From Ohtaekwangia sp036786105 (GTDB taxonomy: Bacteria; Bacteroidota; Bacteroidia; Cytophagales; Cyclobacteriaceae): a stretch of DNA of 64,000 bases. The position numbers were made by a program, and so were the translations under genes. The DNA lies in assembly GCF_036786105.1 (NCBI RefSeq), contig NZ_DAIQRQ010000009.1, forward strand, positions 58,225 to 122,224. Reading direction: 5' to 3'. Of this stretch, positions 54,051 to 62,600 are shown in pieces. The notes under the pieces are model-generated. The model did not search any database. It was given only the letters and a program-made list of their open reading frames with translations, and had not been told where the DNA came from. The first letter of the stretch is position 1; the number at the start of each line of letters is the position of its first letter.

Positions 54051-55700
54051 ATGAAGACTAAAAAAAAATTATTCGCCTTCTCGATTATACTGGTAGCACT
54101 GGTAGCCGCATCGTTCACCCGACCCGCTGAACGCTATTTCGAAATAGCCAAGAACCTCGATATTTTCGCCACACTTTTCAAGGAAGTGAATGCACTGTAT
54201 GTAGATGATGTCAATCCCAACAAGCTCATCCGCACCGGCATTGATGCCATGCTCAATTCACTCGATCCATACACCAACTATATACCGGAAGATGAAGTGG
54301 AAGACTTCCGTACGGTAAACACCGGACAGTACGGAGGCATTGGCGCCATTACCCGCGAAATAGGTAACCGTACCGTTGTAACGATGATCATGGAAGGATA
54401 TGGTGCCCAGAAAGGTGGACTTAAAATTGGCGATGAGATCATCAAGATCGATGACATTGAACTTTCCAAGCTTACACGCGAAGAATCAAGTCACCTTATG
54501 AAAGGACAAGTTGGTACTTCCGTAGCGCTTACCGTAAAACGCAAAGGTGTAGACCAACCCATACGCATTGAATTTAAACGCGAAAAGATCAAGGTAAACA
54601 ATGTACCCTACTACGGTATGGTGGGCAACGATGTAGCCTACATCCAGCTCTCTGACTTTACGCCCGATGCTGCCAAAGAAGTAAAGAATGCTTTAACAGC
54701 CTTGAAAGAAAAAGGTGCTAAGAGTGCCATCCTCGACTTACGCGGCAACCCCGGAGGTTTATTGATTGAAGCCGTAAATATTACTAACCTGTTCTTGCCT
54801 AAAGGTAAATTAGTGGTGAGCACCAAAGGAAAAATTCCGGAGAACAACCTGAACTATGAAACACTGAATCCTCCGGTAGATACCGATATCCCCGTGGCTG
54901 TGCTGATCAATCGCGGAAGTGCTTCTGCATCGGAGATTGTAGCGGGAACATTACAGGACTATGATCGTGCTGTCATTATCGGCGAAAAATCGTATGGTAA
55001 AGGATTGGTGCAGGTTAGTCGCCCGCTCTCGTATAACTCGCAATTGAAAGTTACTACTGCCAAATACTACACGCCTACCGGCCGCTGTATACAGGTGCTT
55101 GACTATACCCATCGCCGCGAAGATGGCAGCGTAGGGTCTATACCGGATTCGCTCAAGCGTGCCTTCAAAACATCATCCGGCCGCACGGTATACGATGGTG
55201 GTGGTATAGATCCCGATATCAAAACCGATCCGAAAGAAGCACACATGCTCACGCAAGTGCTGTTTGAAAAAGGCCTGATCTTCGACTTCGCTACACTCTA
55301 TGCTTCAAAACGCACCGAGCCGGTAAATGCCCGCACGTTTTCATTAAGCGATGATGAATATCAACAGTTTGTTACCTGGATGAAGGACAAAAACTATAAG
55401 TATAAATCATACCTCGAATACGAGCTGCAGGAGTTTACTGAAGAAGCGAAGAAAGAAAAATACTATAACGACCTGAAAGTACAACTCGACCAGGTAGCCA
55501 ACCGCATTGCTGAGAGTAAGAAAAATGAACTGATGCTCTACAAAGATGAGATCAAGCTGTTGCTGGAAGAAGACATCGTAGCACGTTACCACCTCGAACG
55601 GGGCAGCGTCGAAGCCGGCTTCAAGTACGATGATGATGTAAAGAAGGCGGTTGATGTATTGCATGATAATGCGCAGTATAGGAAGATGTTGAATCTTTGA
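54051..55700 (+). CDS. S41-family C-terminal processing protease
   Basis: 549 residues. N-terminal membrane signal (IILVALVAASF), a PDZ domain (about 85-165, YGGIGAITREIG ... GLKIGDEIIKID), and an S41 catalytic core: Ser292 in GSASASEIVAG and Lys317 in KSYGKGLVQ form the Ser/Lys dyad. Such periplasmic proteases trim C-termini of envelope proteins. A helical, charged tail (about 430-549) extends beyond the core. Divergent from the M16 gene, with close AAGGTTTG / AACCTTTG boxes at about 54017-54030. Confidence 0.94.
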   Translation: MKTKKKLFAFSIILVALVAASFTRPAERYFEIAKNLDIFATLFKEVNALYVDDVNPNKLIRTGIDAMLNSLDPYTNYIPEDEVEDFRTVNTGQYGGIGAITREIGNRTVVTMIMEGYGAQKGGLKIGDEIIKIDDIELSKLTREESSHLMKGQVGTSVALTVKRKGVDQPIRIEFKREKIKVNNVPYYGMVGNDVAYIQLSDFTPDAAKEVKNALTALKEKGAKSAILDLRGNPGGLLIEAVNITNLFLPKGKLVVSTKGKIPENNLNYETLNPPVDTDIPVAVLINRGSASASEIVAGTLQDYDRAVIIGEKSYGKGLVQVSRPLSYNSQLKVTTAKYYTPTGRCIQVLDYTHRREDGSVGSIPDSLKRAFKTSSGRTVYDGGGIDPDIKTDPKEAHMLTQVLFEKGLIFDFATLYASKRTEPVNARTFSLSDDEYQQFVTWMKDKNYKYKSYLEYELQEFTEEAKKEKYYNDLKVQLDQVANRIAESKKNELMLYKDEIKLLLEEDIVARYHLERGSVEAGFKYDDDVKKAVDVLHDNAQYRKMLNL

Positions 55701-55702
55701 TT

Positions 55703-55861
55703 CGTTATGCCGTTACATGTTATCCGTTACACCTTACCAGTTAATCGTTTGTACAGTCGGTGTTTGTAGCCAGGTGTCTCCACCTCACTGTAGATAATAA
55801 CGGCAACAAGAAACATCTATTCGCGGATATTAATAACAATTAACGTGTAACGGATAACGAA
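55703..55861. repeat. Heptamer inverted-repeat array between S41 protease and hydrolase genes
   Basis: Left arm 55703-55752 is seven heptads of CGTTAnn type with one inserted base. Right arm 55834-55861 is four heptads of TAACnnn type ending 3 bp before ATG 55865. About 80 bp of non-repeat sequence separates the arms. Confidence 0.75.
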
Positions 55862-55864
55862 GTA

Positions 55865-56734
55865 ATGAAAAGAATAAAGATCATCACGGCCACTCTGTTT
55901 CTTGCCATCATGATCCTCATGCATGCCTGCATGACTTTTCGCATGAGTTCAAAGGAAGTAGACAAGTTCTTCACCGAAAATCATATCAAAGGATCACAGC
56001 ATGCTTACACGCAAGGTTTTCGAACAATCCATTATGCAGAAGCCGGAGATACGATCAAACCGTTGGTGTTATTCATTCACGGATCACCCGGGTCGCTCAG
56101 TGCCTTTATACATTTCCTGAAAGATTCTTCTCTCACACAGGAAGCGCTGCTCATCACAACCGACCGACCCGGCTTTGGATACTCGAACTTTGGATTAGGG
56201 GAATCGTCATTACAAAAACAGGCCGCTATACTCAAGCCTATTCTCGAAACACATAAGCATAATCGTCCGATTATACTGGTAGGACATTCATTGGGCGGTC
56301 CGCTCATTGCCCGTATGGCGATGGATTATCCGGAACTTGTGGATGGTCTTATTATAGTAGCCGGATCTATTGATCCTGAACTTGAGCCTAATGAAACATG
56401 GTTTCGGGCTCCGCTGGCTACACCATTTTTAAGCTGGATATTGCCACGATCGTTCCGCGCTTCGAATGAAGAAATATACCACCTCAAACCGGAGCTCGAG
56501 CAAATGCTTCCCCTTTGGAAAACTATACGATGCCCCGTTATTGTGATACAGGGAAAGAAAGATCAACTCGTTTCTCCTGCCAATGCAGACTTTGCCAAAA
56601 AGATGCTGGTAAATGCCCCGGTGGAGTTTGTATATAAAGATGATATGAACCACTTCGTTCCATGGAGCAATCCGGAGCTTATACACGATGCCATCATCCG
56701 GATGCTACACAATCAACCTTCAGCAGGAAAATAA
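55865..56734 (+). CDS. Alpha/beta hydrolase, probable lipoprotein
   Basis: 289 residues. The signal ends at MHAC (Cys22), a loose lipobox. The hydrolase fold is complete: oxyanion region FIHGSPGS, nucleophile elbow GHSLGG (Ser about 142), acid in QGKKDQLV and His in DMNHFVPW. The substrate is unknown; esterase, lipase or related activity is possible. It is preceded by a heptamer array and converges on a VOC gene 9 bp away. Confidence 0.88.
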   Translation: MKRIKIITATLFLAIMILMHACMTFRMSSKEVDKFFTENHIKGSQHAYTQGFRTIHYAEAGDTIKPLVLFIHGSPGSLSAFIHFLKDSSLTQEALLITTDRPGFGYSNFGLGESSLQKQAAILKPILETHKHNRPIILVGHSLGGPLIARMAMDYPELVDGLIIVAGSIDPELEPNETWFRAPLATPFLSWILPRSFRASNEEIYHLKPELEQMLPLWKTIRCPVIVIQGKKDQLVSPANADFAKKMLVNAPVEFVYKDDMNHFVPWSNPELIHDAIIRMLHNQPSAGK

Positions 56735-56743
56735 ACAGCCTGT

Positions 56744-57109
56744 TTATTCTTCTACCTTAAAACCGGGGTTATAAATGATGCCGAGTATATTTCCCCACGG
56801 ATCTTTCACGGTGGCTACAATAATATCGCCTCCTACATTTTGCGGCTTCTCATGTTCCGTAGCACCCAATGCCAACAGGCGCTCATATTCCTGTTCAACC
56901 GCCAGCACTCCCCAGTACACCAGCACGCTTTCTGCTTTTACTTTTACTGGCTTCTCCTCCGGCTGCAGACCAAGCTCATAGCCACCAATATTGAACCCTA
57001 CATAAAAAGGCTCATTGAAATACGGAGTCGTTTCAAAAGCGCGGGAATACCATTCCGTTGCCTTTACAATATCAGATACTTTGAAGATTGCGGTGCGAAG
57101 TCCTAACAT
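56744..57109 (-). CDS. VOC-superfamily (glyoxalase-like) protein
   Basis: 121 residues with two beta-alpha-beta-beta-beta modules: LRTAIFKVSDIVKATEWYSRAF at the start (core SDIVKATEWYSRAF) and VKDPWGNILGIIYNP at the end. Family members include glyoxalases, dioxygenases and antibiotic-binding proteins; metal ligands cannot be assigned safely here. Single gene, with a 10-bp gap to the convergent hydrolase gene. Confidence 0.85.
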   Translation of the reverse strand: MLGLRTAIFKVSDIVKATEWYSRAFETTPYFNEPFYVGFNIGGYELGLQPEEKPVKVKAESVLVYWGVLAVEQEYERLLALGATEHEKPQNVGGDIIVATVKDPWGNILGIIYNPGFKVEE

Positions 57110-57197
57110 AGTTGGTGTTGTTTAATGATCGATACACCAATATCTTTTCTTCCACCTGAATAGTCAAACGATCTGCTATATTTTCTTGTGAAGTTTC

Positions 57198-58889
57198 TCA
57201 GCGATACGTTTTGTCTGCATATATATTCTGCGATATCTCTCCCTGCTTGCGCAATGCTTCGGCCACCATATCTTTCAAAGCATGTTCTTCTTTCTCCGCT
57301 TCTGTTTGTTGCAGGTTCTCGTTGTGTTGTCTGATCTCTTCATTCAGCTTCTTGATCTGCAACATATACTCACGTTCCTTGCGGGCAAGTTCTTCCTGTG
57401 TTGCCTGCATCTCTTCCATGCTTTGCCGCATTTCCTCGTCCTGGGCATTCAGGCGTTCCATCTGCTCTTGCGATTGATACAGCAACGTTTGTGTTCTTTC
57501 AGTTGTTTGTACACTGGCCAAGGTGGATGCGATGTTCTCACCCATCCTTTCCAGGAAGTTCAGCTCATGTTTTTCTACTTCACGGAATGAAGCGATCTCG
57601 ATCATTCCATAGACTACATCATTCACTTTAAGAGGAAGTATAATCAGGTTGCGCGGTGTAGACATCCCCAGTCCGGAAGTGATCCTGACATAATCAGCCG
57701 GTATATCGCGCAAGTATATCACAGAGCCTTCTTCCCAGGCTTGCCCTGTAAGGCCGCATCCTTTTTCAATCACATCTTCCTGATATTTCTTGCGATCCCA
57801 TGCGTAGCCAGATTTCGGCACCAGCACTTCACGCCCCTCCTGCTCTTCTACCGTATAAAAGAATGCCTGGTTTACATCCAGATACTTTACCAGATACGAG
57901 AGCACATGTTCTGAAAACGTAGCAAGGTTATGCGAGTACTGCCGGCTGAGATCTACATAACCTGCCATTCCGTTCAGCGCCCAGTTTCTTTTTTCATCTT
58001 CCTGCGAAGCATGTTTCAGATTATTGCGCATCTCCAGCAGGGATGTTCCCAATTGGTCATGTTCGCTCAACGGCTTATAGGCTACATCCAGGTTTCCTTT
58101 TCCAACCTCTACGGCGAACTTTACCGTTTCAGTTACTGAATCGAGATAGCTGTTGAGTGATTGCAGCATAACGCTGACTTCGTCACCGCCGGTATCTTTG
58201 CTTCGTTGCGATAATTTACCTGCGCTTACATCAGCAATCATACGGCTCGCATTTTTTATACGTTTTACAATGCGGTTGGAAATAATAACGCTAACAGTCA
58301 ACGAACCGAACACAGCCACCAGCGCAACAGAAAACATACCCGACAAGGATTGGCGTGCCGTTATATTTCCCTGTTCTTCCAGCGAAGCATAATGGCGCTG
58401 TATCCTGGCACTTACCTGCGACATCGGCTTCGCTAAATTATTATAGTAATTCACAAACTCGTTTAGCATCAGGAATGATTCTGCATCGCCATCCAGTTCG
58501 TGAATAAAGAGATCGGTACAAAACGCCGCATACGCTTTTCCCCGGGTATATATTTCACTTACCAGCGGGTCTTTGTCATTCATTCTGAGTAGCGCTTGTG
58601 TATTGGTGATAAATCCTTTAATCTGCGCATCAAATTCTTTTTTTATCGCCGCTTTTTCCTGCGCATCCGAATGGTCTACCGAAAAGCCGCGATACATCAA
58701 ACCGCGAAGGTTATCGCGCATGTTCTGTGCCAGTAATAAATAATTTAACTGCTTTCCCTCGCGGGCCAGTATATCCTTGGCATCATTCAGATTTCGAATG
58801 CCTGAGTAACTGATATACAATGCGCAGATGATCAGTACCGAATTAACGCCGATCAGCAAAAGTATCTGTTGACGGATGGAGAGTTTCAT
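57198..58889 (-). CDS. Membrane sensor with HAMP and GAF domains, no output domain
   Basis: 563 residues. Two membrane helices (about 10-30 and 183-206) bracket an extracytoplasmic helical domain. Then come a HAMP segment (about 207-260, NRIVKRIKNASRMIADVSAGKLSQ, core RIKNASRMIADVSAG), a second HAMP-like stretch to about 300, a GAF domain (about 320-460, GCGLTGQAWEEGSVIYL in part), and a coiled coil (about 460-545, rich in E, Q, R). No histidine kinase, cyclase or methyl-accepting signature is visible, so it must signal through a partner. The hybrid kinase at 59664 is the nearest candidate. Confidence 0.85.
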   Translation of the reverse strand: MKLSIRQQILLLIGVNSVLIICALYISYSGIRNLNDAKDILAREGKQLNYLLLAQNMRDNLRGLMYRGFSVDHSDAQEKAAIKKEFDAQIKGFITNTQALLRMNDKDPLVSEIYTRGKAYAAFCTDLFIHELDGDAESFLMLNEFVNYYNNLAKPMSQVSARIQRHYASLEEQGNITARQSLSGMFSVALVAVFGSLTVSVIISNRIVKRIKNASRMIADVSAGKLSQRSKDTGGDEVSVMLQSLNSYLDSVTETVKFAVEVGKGNLDVAYKPLSEHDQLGTSLLEMRNNLKHASQEDEKRNWALNGMAGYVDLSRQYSHNLATFSEHVLSYLVKYLDVNQAFFYTVEEQEGREVLVPKSGYAWDRKKYQEDVIEKGCGLTGQAWEEGSVIYLRDIPADYVRITSGLGMSTPRNLIILPLKVNDVVYGMIEIASFREVEKHELNFLERMGENIASTLASVQTTERTQTLLYQSQEQMERLNAQDEEMRQSMEEMQATQEELARKEREYMLQIKKLNEEIRQHNENLQQTEAEKEEHALKDMVAEALRKQGEISQNIYADKTYR

Positions 58890-58921
58890 AGGGTTAACAT
58901 TAAGGTATAACAGGTTAGCTA

Positions 58922-58938
58922 TAGCAGAATGTCTGCTA
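58922..58938. promoter_or_regulatory. Perfect dyad in the leader of the HAMP/GAF sensor gene
   Basis: TAGCAGA-atg-TCTGCTA: 7-bp perfect arms with a 3-nt loop, 33 bp upstream of the start codon on the minus strand. It may be an operator or RNA hairpin. Confidence 0.4.
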
Positions 58939-59056
58939 CAGAATATAGATATAGAATGAGTGAGAATCAGAGCATCAGGCGCCTTCGCACCGGCACTGCA
59001 TTTTCTACAACGGTGCAGCCGGGCAATCTGGCCAGGCTTAATACCGGAACTTGCTT

Positions 59057-59093
59057 TAAAAAGAAAAGCCGGTATATATGAAATATACTGGCT
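59057..59093 (-). terminator. Terminator-like hairpin upstream of the HAMP/GAF sensor gene
   Basis: On the minus strand AGCCAGTATAT (59093-59083) pairs with ATATACCGGCT (59077-59067), one mismatch, followed by TTTCTTTTT. No gene lies upstream to need it, so it could be an attenuator or end a small RNA. Confidence 0.45.
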
Positions 59094-59254
59094 GAGAGGT
59101 GGAATAGAGAGAATCTTTTTTCCATACGTATACGGTTAGTTGGTTTTACAACGGACATCCACGACAACGAAAGCTATTGCCAGCGCACACATTTAACGGA
59201 CAACGCACTGTGCTGCTGATTACATGAGTAAAGTAACGTATTGATAAAGACTTT

Positions 59255-59300
59255 AAAATCAGGGTTCTCCTGATTTCCAAAAAATCAGCTGATTCCTGAT
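59255..59300. promoter_or_regulatory. Cluster of ATCAGG/CCTGAT palindromes in a 774-bp gap
   Basis: AAATCAGG (59256-59263) and CCTGATTT (59269-59276) form a perfect 8-bp dyad; the 12-bp palindrome AATCAGCTGATT (59283-59294) and another CCTGAT follow. Together they look like a regulator binding region between the divergent sensor genes. The rest of 58890-59663 holds no gene I can support. Confidence 0.4.
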
Positions 59301-59663
59301 AAGGATGCACGTTCAAACATAATAGCTACAATACTGCTGTATTCAGCAATATGATTAATACCTTCTATAGATATATCTGGAGATACATCTCATTAAATAT
59401 ATACATCAAACCGTATCATTGATATTATTAAGCCTGTTCTATCCGCGTTTAAACAATTTTATTTGATTCCCTGCAATCAAAAAAAAGAAGCGGGCCGGGT
59501 GAGATGAAACGGAAAATCTGATAAATTTATAGAGAGTCAACGCTTGTACCAGGCGAGTTTGGCACAACCTTTAACGTCTATAAAACTTAGTACCTGACTC
59601 TGTTAAAAGAACACCGCTTGTAGACACTGGTGAAAAGTTGTTATCGTTTAAAATTGTTTAGGA

Positions 59664-62600
59664 ATGCAGGGTTCATCAATTGTCACAACCGCCTCTTCTC
59701 CCGCTACATTCGCCTCAGGCATTTGTCAATCAGCACAAAAATCCGGTGTCGAACAGAGGGCCTATGTATCGTCCGGAATCTCCGGATATAAGATACTTTC
59801 CGTATTACTGACCTGGCTCATTTTGTTTTTAGTCGGCACTTCACAAGCCAGTTATAGCCAGAAACCCGAGCTAAGGTTCAAACGCATTAATGTAAATGCG
59901 GGGTTGTCGCACAGCAGTGTAAGAACTATTTTTCAGGACCAGCAGGGTTACATGTGGTTTGGTACATTGGATGGGCTGAACAAATACGATGGTTATACCA
60001 TTACGGTTTATAAACATTCTGTGAAAGACAGCATGAGCCTGACGGGCAGCAATATCTCTTCCGTGCTACAAGACAAAACCGGGAATCTCTGGATTGCAAG
60101 TACCAAGGGTGTTGACCGGTACAGGAGCGCCACCAATAATTTTAAACACTATAAAGAGTTTACAGAAATCCCTATTAATTATATATTCGAAGATTCACAT
60201 CAAAATATATATGCTGTATCTTCTTCCGAAATTTTTCTGTATGATGAAGTACATGATAAATTCAGATTATGGAAAAGTGCGCCAACCGAAATTTGGCAAT
60301 TGTTCGAAGACCGTAAGGGAAATCTCTGGGCAAGCGGCCCCAACAGTATATACCTGTATAATAACACCACACGAAAATTTGAGGTGCAGCCTCAGGCAAA
60401 ACTCACGAGTATCTTTACGATAGAAGAAGACGACCAACATCGCCTCTGGCTGGGGTCGCTCGATCATGGATTAGCGGTATATAATCCGGATGATAAAAGC
60501 ATTCGCTACTTTCGCCACGAAGAGAATAATCCCAACAGTCTGGCAAAAGATCAAATCCAATGCATGAAGTTCGACCGGTACGGCAAGCTTTGGATCGGAA
60601 CACAAAACGGTGGCCTGAGCATTTACGATCCTGTCAAAGATATTTTTTTTAATTATGTGCACGACCCGGGAGATCCGGAAAGTCTTTCGTTCAATTCAAT
60701 CACGTGTATATATGCAGATCACAATAAAGATATATGGCTTGGCACATTTAGCGGAGGCGTAAATTTTGCTACGGAAAGAAATTTTCCGCACAAAATAAAT
60801 ATGATCTTCAGAACGAACAGCTTGAGTAACAACAACGTCACTTCATTTTGCGAAGATGACGAGGGCTATATCTGGATCGGTACAGATGGAGGAGGATTAA
60901 ATGTATATGACCGTAGAACCGATTCATTCAAACACTTCCTGCATGATCCGCACAATACTAAATCTATCGCTGCAGATGTGATCACTTCCATTTCAAAAGA
61001 CAAAAAAGGTGACTTGTGGTTCAGCTATTGGATGGGAGGCGTAGATCGCTACGATAAAAGCAAAAACGAGTTCGTTCACTATAAATACCCGGACAAGAAT
61101 CCGGATAAAGACTGGCGAGTTAACAGTGTTATGTATCTGTATAACGATAACCATTCCAATTTATGGGTGGGCGGTCTGGGAAGTCTTTATTTACTCAACA
61201 AGCAAACAGGGGAATATTTAAAATATAAAGTAGAAATTGGGCACGACCTGAAAAACTATGTATGCAGCATGACGGAGGATCATGCCGGCACGCTGTGGGT
61301 TGGCTCGTGGGACGGGTTGCATATACTGAACCCCGAAACAAAAGAAATAAAAGAATATCTTCATAATCGTATGGACTCAACCTCGTTGAGCAACAATACA
61401 ATATATGTAGTTACCGAAGACACCAGGCAACGGCTTTGGGTAGGAACTGGTGCCGGACTAAATCTCCTCAATAAAGACGGAAAGACCTTTACTATATATA
61501 ATCAAAAAGATGGTTTGCCCAGTGATGTAATCTATGGAATACTGGAAGACGAAGCCGGTAATTTATGGATGAGCACATCGAAAGGAATATGCAGGTTTAA
61601 TCCTGACAGCAAAGCGGTCCGCAATTTTGATATGAGCGATGGGTTGCAGGGTAATGAATTCAAGCTGCACTCCTTTCTGAAGCTGCGCTCCGGAGAAATG
61701 CTTTTCGGAGGAACAAACGGATTCAATATTTTCAATCCTTCCAAAATAAAAGATAATCCTGATATTCCTCCTGTAGTAATTACAGACTTCCGCATTTTTA
61801 ACGAACCTCCTGTTATTGGTGCTCCCGACTCTATCCTGCACACGCATATATCGCAAACGCGCGAATTAAAGCTTTCCTATAAGCATTCTGTTATCTCATT
61901 TGAATTCGCAGCATTGAACTATATAGCACCGGAGAAGAATCAATATGCCTATATGCTGGAAGGATTTGATAAAGACTGGAACTACATCGGCAACAAACGA
62001 ACCGCCACCTACACTAACCTCGATCCTGGCAAATATACCTTTCGTGTAAAAGCAAGCAACAACGATGGCGTATGGAATGAAAAAGGTACCGCTGTCGATA
62101 TCATTATAACACCTCCTTATTGGGCCACCTTCTGGTTTAAATCGCTGGCTGCGCTCGTAGTGATTGGCCTTGCCTATAGTTTCTTCCGCGTAAGAATCAA
62201 TATTATTAAAAGACAGAAAGCTATGCTGGAAGAACAGGTTCGCCTGCAGACAGCGGAGGTAGTGGCACAAAAGGAAACACTGGAAGCACAAGCAAAAAAT
62301 CTGCAGGCATTAAACACTCAACTGCAAACGCAAACCGATTTTCTCGAAAACGTAAACCACGAACTTCAACATCAAAAGGATCAAATTACATTGCAGCGCG
62401 AAGAAGCCGAAAAAGCACGTGAAGAAGCCGAACAAGCTCGACAGGAAGCAGAACGTGCAAACCAGGCCAAGAGTATATTTCTGGCAACGATGAGCCACGA
62501 GATACGAACACCCATGAATGGTGTTTTAGGGATGGCATCTTTACTGGCAGAAACACCACTTACACCCGAGCAACAGGAATATACCGACACCATTCGCAGC

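Noticed and set aside
58967..59167. Small minus-strand gene of 66 (or 52) codons upstream of the HAMP/GAF sensor
   Set aside because: It contains a terminator-like hairpin within the frame and has no recognisable domain; kept only as a possible leader ORF idea.
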